Positions 45,543 through 54,642 of a stretch of 64,000 nt of DNA are shown piece after piece. A program made the position numbers and the translations under genes. The stretch's first letter is position 1, and the number at the start of each line of letters is the position of its first letter. The notes under the pieces were generated by a model. The model did not search any database and was not told where the DNA came from. It was given only the letters and a program-made list of their open reading frames with translations. Source of the stretch: an uncultured Paracoccaceae bacterium (lineage in GTDB: Bacteria > Pseudomonadota > Alphaproteobacteria > Rhodobacterales > Rhodobacteraceae); contig CAKZXZ010000236.1 of assembly GCA_937883775.1 (NCBI GenBank), positions 1-64,000 of the forward strand, given 5' to 3'.

Positions 45543-46667
45543 TCATTCCTTTGTAAGAGCGTCAAGCGCGTCTGCGGCGGCATGGGCCGTGGCGCGGTCG
45601 TTGATATGGCCGTCAAGGCGGGTCAGCGGGATATGTGCTTCAAGCGTGTCTGCAAAGGCCACGCGCAAAGCGGGGTTTTCGATGGCACCACCAGGGCGAT
45701 CCTCGGACGAAAAACCACCCATCGGGATCAGCACGCGCACCGGAGCTGTTGCCTCTTTTAACGCGGCACCAAGAATGTTCGCGCAGATCACGACCTCTTC
45801 TTCGGTGCATTGCACATGGGTAAAAAGGGGCGAATGCGAATAATGCGGGCGCGAAGCATAGGGCTCTGGCACCAAGGCCGGTGCACCAAGTCCGATAAAG
45901 TTCACACCACCCGACAGGACCACACGTGGCAGATGCCCCATCGCAGTAAAGCGACCCGGCATATCCGCGTTAAGGCCTGCAATATAGCAGCGGGTCAGCT
46001 CGTGCGGGGTATAGTCGATCACGGACTTGAACGCGCCGATTGCTGCCCATCGCGCAAAGGCCGCACCCCCAAATCCGTTCGCGTGAAAGACCGTCACTTC
46101 GTGATCGCGGTCTCGCAGCCGCTCACACACCGCATCTGTCCCCGGCCCGGTCACCCCCAAAGAGGTCACACCAACTGACGGTGTCAAAGCCGCAGGCCCT
46201 GTTGGCAGCGTTGAATGAAAAAGCCCACCCGTGATCGCGGCCGCCTGATCCAGCGCGGCCCGCGTCGTTGCGTTCAATCCACACAGATCCGCAATCGTCG
46301 GCACCAGAACAATGCGATTGTCTGCGATGATATATCGGGGATCAAACGGCAGGGTTGTGACCAAAACCTTGGGCATCGCGACAGGTAAGGATTGCAAGAC
46401 CTGCAATGCGATTTGCCCACCAGTGCCGCCGCCAATCGCAACGACCATACGGCGTCCCTGGCCCTCAAACGCAGAGATTTCAGCAATAGCGCGCTGGGTC
46501 GCATGGGCCATACCGGCCATCTTGTCCTCTGGCGACCATTGCGCGCCCCCTGCCTGCAGCGAGATATCGCAGGTCTCAACCGCGACACCTTGCGCGCTGA
46601 GAGCAGCGATCAGGTAGTCGGCCTCTTCCTGCTTGGTATCAAACGTCGCCAGAAGCAGGACCGACAT
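45543..46667 (-). CDS. Tm-1-like ATP-binding domain protein (UPF0261)
   Basis: The 374-residue protein matches UPF0261/Tm-1, with VLLLATFDTKQEEADYLI at the start, a glycine-rich VVAIGGGTGGQIALQ segment and LSGGVNFIGLGAP. Tomato Tm-1 binds viral replicase, but the bacterial role is unknown, and such genes are often found in sugar-acid operons. Its start codon overlaps the stop of the permease gene (TGATG), so it is part of the transport operon. Confidence 0.87.
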   Translation of the reverse strand: MSVLLLATFDTKQEEADYLIAALSAQGVAVETCDISLQAGGAQWSPEDKMAGMAHATQRAIAEISAFEGQGRRMVVAIGGGTGGQIALQVLQSLPVAMPKVLVTTLPFDPRYIIADNRIVLVPTIADLCGLNATTRAALDQAAAITGGLFHSTLPTGPAALTPSVGVTSLGVTGPGTDAVCERLRDRDHEVTVFHANGFGGAAFARWAAIGAFKSVIDYTPHELTRCYIAGLNADMPGRFTAMGHLPRVVLSGGVNFIGLGAPALVPEPYASRPHYSHSPLFTHVQCTEEEVVICANILGAALKEATAPVRVLIPMGGFSSEDRPGGAIENPALRVAFADTLEAHIPLTRLDGHINDRATAHAAADALDALTKE

Positions 46668-47539
46668 CAGCCTTTCACGGCTCCTGCGGTCATGCCGGTG
46701 ATGATCTGTCGACTGGCAACGAACGTGAAAATGATCGGTGGGATCGCCAAAAGCATCCCGGTTGCCATGATAACACCCCAGTCGATGTCAAACTCGGTCA
46801 GGCTGTTCACAATGGTCACGGGCACAGTACGGCTGTTGCGGTCTGCCAGCGCGTTGGCCAGCAAGAACTCATTCCACGCCACGCGGAAGGTGAAAATTGA
46901 GGCAGCTGCAATGCCTGGCTTGATGAGCGGAAGCACCACAAGGAAAAAGACCTGAAAGGGGCCAGCGCCGTCCATCCGCGCGGCCTCTTCCAGCTGGATG
47001 GGCACTTGGACAATAAAGCTTTGCAAGATCCAGATCACGAACGGCAGGTTCAACGCGACATAAACCAGAATGATCCCGCCTCGGGTGCCATCAATGCCAA
47101 ACTGAAACGTCCAGATGCCAAAGACAGGCACCAGCAGAACTGCCGGCGGGACCATCCGCATCATCAAAGTCCAGATCGACACAACGTCCCGGCCCATGAA
47201 CCGAAACCGCACCAGCGCATAGGCCGCCATCGTACCAATCACCAAAGTGATCGCCGTCGACACAAGCCCGATAATGAGCGAATTCGTGAGGGCGCGGCCA
47301 AAGGTTGGATCGCAACGGCGCAGATGCTCGGGCTCGTACCATAGAAAATCGCAAAGGGCGGTTTCATAATTCCTGAGCGTCGGCATAAACAACAGGCTTG
47401 AGCTGTCAGACATGATGTCCACGTTCAGCTTTAGCGATGTCACCAGCATCAGGTAGATCGGCCCAATAGCCATGACCACAAGCGCAATCAGCAGCGCATA
47501 AAAGGCCGGGTTTTGCCGGTCGTACGTCTGCGTGCTCAT
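46667..47539 (-). CDS. Sugar ABC transporter permease (MalG type)
   Basis: The 290-residue inner-membrane protein has about six hydrophobic helices and the ATPase-contact loop EEAARMDGAGPFQVFFLVVLPL (EAA motif). With its partner it would form the channel of a sugar importer. Its start overlaps the other permease gene by 4 bases. Confidence 0.93.
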   Translation of the reverse strand: MSTQTYDRQNPAFYALLIALVVMAIGPIYLMLVTSLKLNVDIMSDSSSLLFMPTLRNYETALCDFLWYEPEHLRRCDPTFGRALTNSLIIGLVSTAITLVIGTMAAYALVRFRFMGRDVVSIWTLMMRMVPPAVLLVPVFGIWTFQFGIDGTRGGIILVYVALNLPFVIWILQSFIVQVPIQLEEAARMDGAGPFQVFFLVVLPLIKPGIAAASIFTFRVAWNEFLLANALADRNSRTVPVTIVNSLTEFDIDWGVIMATGMLLAIPPIIFTFVASRQIITGMTAGAVKG

Positions 47540-48450
47540 GCCTCTTCCTCCGCCGCGCGCATCCGGGCGGCACGGACCTCTTGGGCTTTGTTGTAAATGA
47601 ACATTGTGAAGGTCAGGATCAGCAAGACGATCAACAAAAGGTTCGACATCGCCGCTGCTTCGCCCAATTCGCGGAATTCAGAAGCGGTTCGGTTGATCCT
47701 AAGAGACAGGATTTCCGTCGAAAGACCAGGCCCGCCATTGGTCATCACAAGGATAACCTCGAGCACCTTGAAGCTGTCGATCAGGCGTAAAAGTAAGGTC
47801 ACGATCAGCACCGGAAGCATCAGCGGCAACTTGATGTAGATGATTTGTTGCCACCCCGTCGCGCCATCGATCTTACTGGCCTCAAGCGCAGAAGAGGGCA
47901 ACGATTGAAGCGCGGCAAGCGATAGGATGAAGATAAACGGCGTCCATTGCCAGACATCGGCAATCACAACCGATGCAAAAGCCCAAGACCCGTCCGATAA
48001 CCACGGTATACCTTCATAGCCCCATGATTTCAGGGTCTTATTAAATATGCCGACGGTCGGATGGTACATATAGCGCCACATCAAACCAACAACGATTGGG
48101 GCAATCATCATCGGCAGAATAAAGAGCGTCCGCAGAACCGACATCCCGCGAATGTTGCGATCCAGCAGCAAAGCCAGACCAACGCCAAGGAACATCTCAA
48201 TCGTGACAACGACCGCAGCGAATTTCAGAGTGACGCCCATGCTTTCGCGGAAAGCGTCGTCACCGAACAATTTGAAGTAATTGCGCAACCCGACAAAATC
48301 CGCCTCGCCGATCCGCTGACTGGGGTTCCAGTCCAAGAAGCTGGCGTAGATCATGTAGCAAATCGGGTAAAACAGCGCGAAGGCAAGAACCAGACCCGCT
48401 GGTGCCAAAAACAGGTACGGTGTCAGGCGATTTGTGCTGGCAATACTCAT
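47536..48450 (-). CDS. Sugar ABC transporter permease (MalF type)
   Basis: The 304-residue inner-membrane protein has six hydrophobic helices and the EAA-like loop ALEASKIDGATGWQQIIYIKLPL. It lies 76 bases after the binding-protein gene, and that gap holds a stem-loop that may set their relative amounts. Confidence 0.92.
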   Translation of the reverse strand: MSIASTNRLTPYLFLAPAGLVLAFALFYPICYMIYASFLDWNPSQRIGEADFVGLRNYFKLFGDDAFRESMGVTLKFAAVVVTIEMFLGVGLALLLDRNIRGMSVLRTLFILPMMIAPIVVGLMWRYMYHPTVGIFNKTLKSWGYEGIPWLSDGSWAFASVVIADVWQWTPFIFILSLAALQSLPSSALEASKIDGATGWQQIIYIKLPLMLPVLIVTLLLRLIDSFKVLEVILVMTNGGPGLSTEILSLRINRTASEFRELGEAAAMSNLLLIVLLILTFTMFIYNKAQEVRAARMRAAEEEA

Positions 48451-48488
48451 GAGACCGAGGCCTTTGGTAGTGGGGGGCTGTCAAAGTG

Positions 48489-48517
48489 TCGGGCCAGCAC
48501 AACGCGCGCCAGCCCGA
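48489..48517 (-). other. Stem-loop between binding-protein and permease genes
   Basis: TCGGGC and GCCCGA with further inner pairing form a hairpin in the 76-base gap. There is no T run. Such structures commonly stabilise the binding-protein mRNA, giving more of it than of the permeases. Confidence 0.55.
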
Positions 48518-48526
48518 ACTGGGAGG

Positions 48527-49873
48527 TTACTGCCAGGTATAGTAGCCGGCTTCATCCATAATCGCGCGTGCGCGCTCGGCGACGCCGTCAAGCGCTTCCT
48601 GCGGATCCAGGCCTTCGGTCAGAACCTGGCTCATCGTGGTGCCGATATCGGCGTTGATGGCACCCCAGGTTGGGATGATCGGACGCCAGTCCGGATCGGC
48701 ATACTTCAACGCTTCGCCAAAGGTAGCCGAGTACGGATATTTCGCATTCAGTTCCGCGTTCTCATAAGTCGAGAAGCGCGAAGGGTTACCGCCGGCAAGT
48801 GCAATCGCAAGGTCCTGCTCTTTGCTGGTGAGCCACTGCATCAGCAAGAATGCAGCTTCCTTGTTTTGCGCATTGGAGGGGATACCAATACCAAAACCAC
48901 CTGTCTGGCTACCGCGGCGCACACCTTCAGGGTGCAAGGCATAACCGACATTGCCAACAACGGTCGATTTCGAAGGATCTTCAAAGCCAGCCGCAAACGC
49001 GATTGAATCCATGAACATCGCAGCTTGGCCTTGCTGGAAGGCAGCAGCCGCCTCAGCCGGACCGAACGTCGTGCCGCCCTCTGGGCCACAGTCGACGATT
49101 GTCTTCAGCGCATTCGCAGCAGCAACACCTTCGGCGCTGTTGATGATCGGATTCCACTCGGCGTCAAAGACGCGGCCGCCTAGCGGCGCAAGATGCAGCA
49201 GGAAAGCGTGGCTCGCCTGGTGACCGGACGCTGCGCGCGATGCCATTCCGCCTACACCCGGCTCAAGCTCGGGGATTTGGCACGCCACTTCGAGCAATTG
49301 GTCATAGTTCTGCGGCACGTCGATGCCGTGCTTTTCAAAGATATCCTTGCGATACGCCAGTACCGACGTCTCAGAACCGAACGGAATACCAAAAAGCGAT
49401 CCCGTCGGACCGGGCAGATAGCCCTTCTCACCGCCAGCAATACCAATATTGGCCACATAGCCATCAATCAGATCGCCTGCGTCATAGTTCGGATCCGCCA
49501 GCTTCGGGTTCATGAAGTACTTGGCCAGATTCTCAAGCTGATCGGCGAAAACGTAATCTGCTTTCGAGAAGAGCACATACGAGATAAGAGCGTGATCGCG
49601 GTAATCCTTGGTCAGCTCACGCGTCTGACGCTCGCGCATTTTCAAGTACTGCAGTTGGTCAACTTCGACTTCGATACCGGTTTGCTCTGTAAACTCGGGC
49701 AGCACATCCAACACCGCGTTGTAATGCGGGTGTGCGGGGAAATTCACGACCAGCGTCGTGCCCGCGTAAGGCGCGTAGACGTCGGCGGTATGGCCGTCAG
49801 CAAAGGCGGCCCCCGTGTAGCTAAGGCTCACCGCGATTGCAGCAGACCATACTTTCGTTTTGCTTGTTGTCAT
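48527..49873 (-). CDS. Extracellular sugar-binding protein (ABC family)
   Basis: The 448-residue periplasmic protein has a signal peptide (ending at AAFADG) and the solute-binding protein family 1 fold. The start is ATG 49873, because GGGAGG precedes it by the right spacing and the earlier ATG (49879) is too close to that site. The ligand is unknown, and a carbohydrate or polyol is expected from the partners. Confidence 0.92.
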   Translation of the reverse strand: MTTSKTKVWSAAIAVSLSYTGAAFADGHTADVYAPYAGTTLVVNFPAHPHYNAVLDVLPEFTEQTGIEVEVDQLQYLKMRERQTRELTKDYRDHALISYVLFSKADYVFADQLENLAKYFMNPKLADPNYDAGDLIDGYVANIGIAGGEKGYLPGPTGSLFGIPFGSETSVLAYRKDIFEKHGIDVPQNYDQLLEVACQIPELEPGVGGMASRAASGHQASHAFLLHLAPLGGRVFDAEWNPIINSAEGVAAANALKTIVDCGPEGGTTFGPAEAAAAFQQGQAAMFMDSIAFAAGFEDPSKSTVVGNVGYALHPEGVRRGSQTGGFGIGIPSNAQNKEAAFLLMQWLTSKEQDLAIALAGGNPSRFSTYENAELNAKYPYSATFGEALKYADPDWRPIIPTWGAINADIGTTMSQVLTEGLDPQEALDGVAERARAIMDEAGYYTWQ

Positions 49874-49927
49874 AATCATCCTCCCAGATGGTTGTTCCGT
49901 CGCAAAAGCGACTGTTTTCTGGCCACG

Positions 49928-51001
49928 CTAAAGCGCAGCTTCTGTTTTTGGATCAAAGAGATGGACTTCATCTCCCTGCACCATAAATTCACGCTCTTCC
50001 CCAGACCGGATCGGCGCAACCGTGCTGACTTCGATGGCAACGCGCTGGCCACCCATCTCTGAAATCAGAACCGACTGCGCGCCAATATATTCAGACAGAA
50101 TAATCGGCATTTTCAGCCCGCCTGCGCCTTCGACAAAGCTTGAGGGCCGAATCCCAAGGTGAACCTTGCGATCTTTATGCGCCTGCAAGGTACCCTTGCG
50201 CGCATCCGGCAGCGGGATCGAAAACCCCTCACCTTTGGCTTGCAACGCGCCACCCTCATCGACAAGTTCAGCGTTCAGGAAGTTCATGGTCGGCGACCCG
50301 ATAAATCCGGCAACGAATTTGTTTGCCGGATTGCGGTAAAGCTCTTCGGGCGACCCGGCCTGCATGATCTCGCCAAACTTCATCACCACGATCTTGTCGC
50401 CCAACGTCATTGCTTCGACCTGATCGTGGGTCACATAGATCATGTTCTTCTTGATCCGCTGGGACATCAGCGCAAGTTCAGCCCGCATCTGCCCGCGTAA
50501 TTTCGCATCAAGGTTTGAAAGCGGCTCGTCGAATAAGAACGTACCGGCGTCCCGAACCAGAGCCCGCCCCATCGCAACGCGCTGACGCTGGCCGCCCGAC
50601 AATTCCGCAGGCTTACGATCAAGATAAGCCGTCAGATCAAGCGTCGCAGCCACCTCTTTGACCCGCGTTTCGATGTCCGACTTGTTCATCCGCGCAAGAC
50701 GCAAGGCAAACGACATGTTCTTTGCAACGTTCATATGGGGGTAAAGGGCGTAGTCCTGGAACACCATCGCCAGATCCCGCTCTTTGGGCTCAAGATGGGA
50801 AACATCGCGGTCGCCAATCATAATCTGGCCGCCCGTAACACTTTCCAACCCCGCAATCATTCGCAGGGTGGTTGATTTACCGCATCCAGACGGGCCAACC
50901 AGCACGGTAAATTCGCCATCGGCCATCTCTAGGTTGAGATCTTCGATGACGGTCAATGCGCCATAATCCTTACGCAAATGCTGTAGTCGTATTTCGGGCA
51001 T
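49928..51001 (-). CDS. Sugar ABC transporter ATPase (MalK/UgpC type)
   Basis: The 357-residue ATPase has Walker A GPSGCGKST, signature LSGGQRQR and Walker B in FLFDEPLSNLDA, plus the C-terminal regulatory OB domain of the MalK/UgpC group. It is the first gene of the minus-strand operon, before the binding protein, and faces the GntR operator at 51043-51054. Confidence 0.95.
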   Translation of the reverse strand: MPEIRLQHLRKDYGALTVIEDLNLEMADGEFTVLVGPSGCGKSTTLRMIAGLESVTGGQIMIGDRDVSHLEPKERDLAMVFQDYALYPHMNVAKNMSFALRLARMNKSDIETRVKEVAATLDLTAYLDRKPAELSGGQRQRVAMGRALVRDAGTFLFDEPLSNLDAKLRGQMRAELALMSQRIKKNMIYVTHDQVEAMTLGDKIVVMKFGEIMQAGSPEELYRNPANKFVAGFIGSPTMNFLNAELVDEGGALQAKGEGFSIPLPDARKGTLQAHKDRKVHLGIRPSSFVEGAGGLKMPIILSEYIGAQSVLISEMGGQRVAIEVSTVAPIRSGEEREFMVQGDEVHLFDPKTEAAL

Positions 51002-51042
51002 GCGCCGCTGTCTCCCCCTCGTTACGCTCGAAGGAACAGCAG

Positions 51043-51054
51043 TTTGTATACAAA
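51043..51054. promoter_or_regulatory. Candidate GntR operator (copy 1)
   Basis: TTTGTATACAAA, a perfect 12-bp palindrome, lies about 40 bases upstream of the ATPase start in the divergent promoter shared with the GntR gene. The identical sequence recurs at 51860-51871. Confidence 0.8.
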
Positions 51055-51148
51055 ATCAACCAAAAATATCCATTTTTACGAGTTTCGGTAGTTTTGTGCG
51101 TGATACCGTGCTACGGACAAAGGCAGTAGCCAAGGTAGGACCCAAGAT

Positions 51149-51805
51149 ATGGACCGTCAAAGCGCCACGCAACGCGAATCGACCGGACAAAAAATCGAAA
51201 GCGTATTGCTCGATGATATCGCTGCCGGTGCATTGCAACCTGGCGAGCGATTGGACGAGACAAAGCTCGCCCAAAGGTTTGGCGTTTCCAGAACACCCAT
51301 CCGCGAAGCGCTGAGCAGACTGACTGCGCAGGGCGTGTTGGTCGTCGGCGAAAAGCGCGGCGTTCGTGTCGCGCAGTATTCGCGCGAAGAGCTTGCGCAA
51401 ATGTTTGAAGCGATGCAAGAGATCGAAAGCATCTGCGCACGCCTTGCAAATCAAAGGCTTACGCTTCTGGCACGCGCCGAGATAGAGACAGCGCAGGCCA
51501 ATTGCAAAGCCGCAGCCAAAGCGAATGATCGCGTCGCCTACATTCGCGCGAACGAGGCGCTTCACCTTTCAATCTATCGCGCCACAGAGAACCCGTACAT
51601 CTTCGAACTAGCCTCTGACTTTCGCCGCAAGACAGGCCCTTTCCGCGCAAAAAAGTTAGAAACGCGGGCCGATCTGATGGCCTCGGTTGAAAATCACGAA
51701 GTGCTTCTGGCCAAGATCTTTTCAGGCGACAGTCAGGTCGCTGTTGATGGTATGCGCGAGCACATGACCGAAAGCTTCATGCGGGTTCTGGCTGTAAATA
51801 GCTGA
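51149..51805 (+). CDS. GntR-family regulator (FadR/FCD type)
   Basis: The 218-residue regulator has an N-terminal winged helix (LDDIAAGALQPGERLDETKLAQRFGVSRTPIREALSRL) and a C-terminal helical FCD ligand-binding domain (RANEALHLSIYRATENPY, with His for metal binding). It sits between the two arms of the catabolic locus, and identical palindromes flank it. It probably represses both until the inducer sugar or an intermediate binds. Confidence 0.92.
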   Translation: MDRQSATQRESTGQKIESVLLDDIAAGALQPGERLDETKLAQRFGVSRTPIREALSRLTAQGVLVVGEKRGVRVAQYSREELAQMFEAMQEIESICARLANQRLTLLARAEIETAQANCKAAAKANDRVAYIRANEALHLSIYRATENPYIFELASDFRRKTGPFRAKKLETRADLMASVENHEVLLAKIFSGDSQVAVDGMREHMTESFMRVLAVNS

Positions 51806-51859
51806 TCCGATACTCGAAAAATCAGAAAATTCTATTGCCGCTGTGGACAGAAAGTAATT

Positions 51860-51871
51860 TTTGTATACAAA
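51860..51871. promoter_or_regulatory. Candidate GntR operator (copy 2)
   Basis: TTTGTATACAAA, identical to copy 1, lies 28 bases before the start of the lactonase-like gene and after the GntR stop. Confidence 0.8.
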
Positions 51872-51898
51872 CGTGATGACTCACATCTGGAGGACATC

Positions 51899-52828
51899 AT
51901 GGGCGTTGCAGAGACAAAAATTTATCCGATCAATACAGGCTGGCTTGAAGCTGATCTGGGCACTTACATCTTCTGGAAAGGCCCAGCCGGCCAAAAGATC
52001 TGGAACCCTGTCTATTGCCACTATATCGACACGGGTGAGCATAAAATCCTGATCGACACCGGTTTGTGCGATGAAGAGCGTGCGACCAAGTATCACCACA
52101 AATGCGACAAGCGCGGCTGCCTTCAGGTCCACGAGCATCTTGAACAAAAACTGGGCGTTCATCCCGACGAAATCGATGCAATTGTCTTTACGCACCTGCA
52201 CTGGGATCACGTGCAGAACATGAAGCAATTCAAGAATGCCCGCTATATCGCCCCCAAAGCCGAAATCGAAATGGCCTACAATCCGCTGCCCTTGTATTAT
52301 CGCACCTACGAATGCGGCATCCTTGATATTGAGCCAGCTTACGCTGGATGCGTCTTCGAAGCCGTGGATCAAGAGACAGAGATTTTTCCCGGCATCACAA
52401 TGTTCCACACACCCGGCCACTCTGTTGGGCATATGGCAGTGACGGTCGAAACCAGCGCAGGCGATATCGTCGTTGCCGGTGACGCGATCTTCCAGGAACG
52501 CAATATGGAACCGAACCCCTCCGAAATGTGGCGCTACTGGGTTCCGGCACGATTTGTGAATTCATACGAAGGATGGAAATCGGTCGAAGAGCTCGACAAA
52601 CGTGCGGACTATATTCTTGCATGCCACGACAAGGTCGCCAACGCACGCTCGGACGTCTTTCCTTACGAAGGGATGCCCCTGCGCAAGCGGCGTCAGGTGA
52701 TCCCAGGATATCAGTTCTATTTTGGCGATATGCCCACCGGTATGGCTGACAAATCTGCTCCGGCCCTGACCAAGGAAGAGGCCGAGGCCTACATCGCAGG
52801 TCTTGTTCCACCAACACCCGATCCCTGA
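51899..52828 (+). CDS. Metallo-beta-lactamase-fold hydrolase (lactonase-like)
   Basis: The 309-residue enzyme has the dinuclear zinc motif THLHWDH, later metal-binding FHTPGHSVGHM and GDAIF, as in N-acyl-homoserine lactonase-like proteins. GGAGG precedes the ATG. In this catabolic setting a sugar-lactone or other ester substrate is as likely as a quorum signal. It is the first gene behind operator copy 2. Confidence 0.88.
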   Translation: MGVAETKIYPINTGWLEADLGTYIFWKGPAGQKIWNPVYCHYIDTGEHKILIDTGLCDEERATKYHHKCDKRGCLQVHEHLEQKLGVHPDEIDAIVFTHLHWDHVQNMKQFKNARYIAPKAEIEMAYNPLPLYYRTYECGILDIEPAYAGCVFEAVDQETEIFPGITMFHTPGHSVGHMAVTVETSAGDIVVAGDAIFQERNMEPNPSEMWRYWVPARFVNSYEGWKSVEELDKRADYILACHDKVANARSDVFPYEGMPLRKRRQVIPGYQFYFGDMPTGMADKSAPALTKEEAEAYIAGLVPPTPDP

Positions 52829-52832
52829 TCGC

Positions 52833-53678
52833 ATGACACGGCTGATCGACAGCATTGGCGATATCGCCACCAAGTTTGATGCCATCGTTCTCGATCAATG
52901 GGGCGTGCTGCACGACGGCAGTGCGCCCTATCCCTCCGCTCTTACGGCCCTTGATGTCCTGCGTGACAGCGCTGCGAAGATCGGGGTCCTGTCCAATTCG
53001 GGCAAACGCGCCGGTTTGAATGTGGAACGCATTGCGGCGATGGGGTTTGACACCGACACGCTCGATTGCGTCATGACCTCGGGCGAGGCGCTTTGGTTGC
53101 AATTTGCCTCGGGGGCTGCTCAGCAAACGACGCTGTATCCGATAGAGGCACGCCCCGGCGACGCGGCGTTCTGGGCGCAGGGCTTGCCGATCACACTGGT
53201 CGATAGACCCCAAGACGCCGAAGCGATTTTGCTTATGGGTTTGCCCGATGGGAGCGAGCCGGATGCCTATGGCGCGCAACTGCAAACCGCATTTGATCGT
53301 GCTTTACCGCTTTATTGCTCTAATCCGGATTTCGTGTCGCCGCGTGGTGGGGGCACCTATGTCATGTCCCCGGGCGCGCTGGCCCAGCGCTATCGCGAAG
53401 TGGGTGGCGAAGTGCATCTTTTCGGTAAGCCCTACCCGTCGATCTTCAAGGCGATTGAAACCACGCTGAACTGCACCCCTGATCGCATTCTGATGATCGG
53501 AGACAGCCTACATCACGATATTCTGGGCGCTCAAACCGCTGGTTGGCACAGCTTGCTGATCCAGGCCGGCATCCACGCACCCGATATTCGCGCCGGTCAT
53601 CAGGCAGACGACATTGCCCAATTGGCCAATGCGACTGCGATGCCACCACCTGATTATTCCCTTCCCGATTTGAGGTAA
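52833..53678 (+). CDS. HAD-superfamily hydrolase (TIGR01459 type)
   Basis: The 281-residue form from ATG 52833 has the motif FDAIVLDQWGVLHDG, LSNSGKRAG, and the C-terminal GDSLHHDILGA of HAD-IIA enzymes. It would act on a sugar or glycerol phosphate. It starts 4 bases past the lactonase-like gene and ends 4 bases before the second aldolase gene. Confidence 0.88.
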   Translation: MTRLIDSIGDIATKFDAIVLDQWGVLHDGSAPYPSALTALDVLRDSAAKIGVLSNSGKRAGLNVERIAAMGFDTDTLDCVMTSGEALWLQFASGAAQQTTLYPIEARPGDAAFWAQGLPITLVDRPQDAEAILLMGLPDGSEPDAYGAQLQTAFDRALPLYCSNPDFVSPRGGGTYVMSPGALAQRYREVGGEVHLFGKPYPSIFKAIETTLNCTPDRILMIGDSLHHDILGAQTAGWHSLLIQAGIHAPDIRAGHQADDIAQLANATAMPPPDYSLPDLR

Positions 53679-53682
53679 GTCC

Positions 53683-54642
53683 ATGGACGCCCTGCTCACC
53701 CCCGCATTCCGCGCGCTTTCGGCACGCCTTGGTCAAGACCCTTTGCGCGTTCAGGGACCGGGCGGAAACACTTCAATCAAGTCTGGTGATGTCATGTGGA
53801 TCAAAGCCTCGGGCACCGAACTTGCCGATGCCGAGACGGACCCGATCTTTGTCGCTGTTGATCGTGCAGCCGCCAAAGCCGAAGCAGCTGGCAGCGGCGA
53901 TGGCAGCTGCAAGACAACGGTGTTGGATCCGTCCAATACGCTGCGCCCCTCTATCGAAACGACCTTTCACGCCGCCCTCGATTGGGCTGTCGTCGCACAC
54001 ACGCATTCGATCGCCACGCTTGTTCACGCAATCAGCCCGGAAGGGCGCAAGATCGCCGCGCAAAAGCTGGCCGGATTGCCGGTCGTCTTTGTTCCTTACG
54101 CCAAACCGGGGCTGCCGCTAACGCGCGAGATTTTGGCCAGAGCAACGGACAAGACACAGATCATCGTACTCGAAAACCACGGTCTGATCTGCTGCGGCGC
54201 CACCGTCGAAGAGGTCGCCGCGATTATGGACGATGTTGAAACCAGGCTTGCCATGCCAGAGCAAAGCGCGAAGTCCGCTCCTAACGGCCCCGATAAGCTT
54301 GGCTTTGAACGGCTTGCCGAAAGCTGGATCGCGTATGATACGCGCGCTTGTGAGCTGGCGGGCGCCGGATCCTATTACCCGGACCATGTCGTGTTTCTGG
54401 GCCCAGCGCTGCCCGCGTCCGATCATGACGGCAGCCCGCCTGCGATCCTGATGGCACATGAGGGGCTTTACCTGCGCAACGGGGCGACCTCGTCACAACG
54501 CGCCATGGTGCGCTGCCTTTCAGATTGTCTTGCAAGACTGCCCGCCGACTGGAGCGTTGCAGCAATTGGCAATGACGCCGAGGCAGAACTGCTAAACTGG
54601 GATGCCGAGAAATACCGCCAAGCGCTTGCTGCCCGGTCATGA
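53683..54642 (+). CDS. Class II aldolase/adducin family protein (2)
   Basis: The 319-residue protein has QGPGGNTSIKSGDVMWIKASG at the start, metal-binding AHTHSIATLVHA and ENHGLICCG. It is longer than aldolase 1 because of an extra C-terminal part (LARLPADWSVAAIGNDAEAE). It is 4 bases after the HAD gene and overlaps the kinase by 4. Aldol cleavage of a phosphorylated sugar is expected. Confidence 0.88.
   Translation: MDALLTPAFRALSARLGQDPLRVQGPGGNTSIKSGDVMWIKASGTELADAETDPIFVAVDRAAAKAEAAGSGDGSCKTTVLDPSNTLRPSIETTFHAALDWAVVAHTHSIATLVHAISPEGRKIAAQKLAGLPVVFVPYAKPGLPLTREILARATDKTQIIVLENHGLICCGATVEEVAAIMDDVETRLAMPEQSAKSAPNGPDKLGFERLAESWIAYDTRACELAGAGSYYPDHVVFLGPALPASDHDGSPPAILMAHEGLYLRNGATSSQRAMVRCLSDCLARLPADWSVAAIGNDAEAELLNWDAEKYRQALAARS

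Noticed and set aside
51899-52828. Quorum-quenching AHL lactonase
   Set aside because: The fold and THLHWDH motif fit that family, but the gene is inside a sugar catabolic operon under the GntR operator, so a metabolic ester or lactone is at least as likely. I did not assign AHL hydrolysis.
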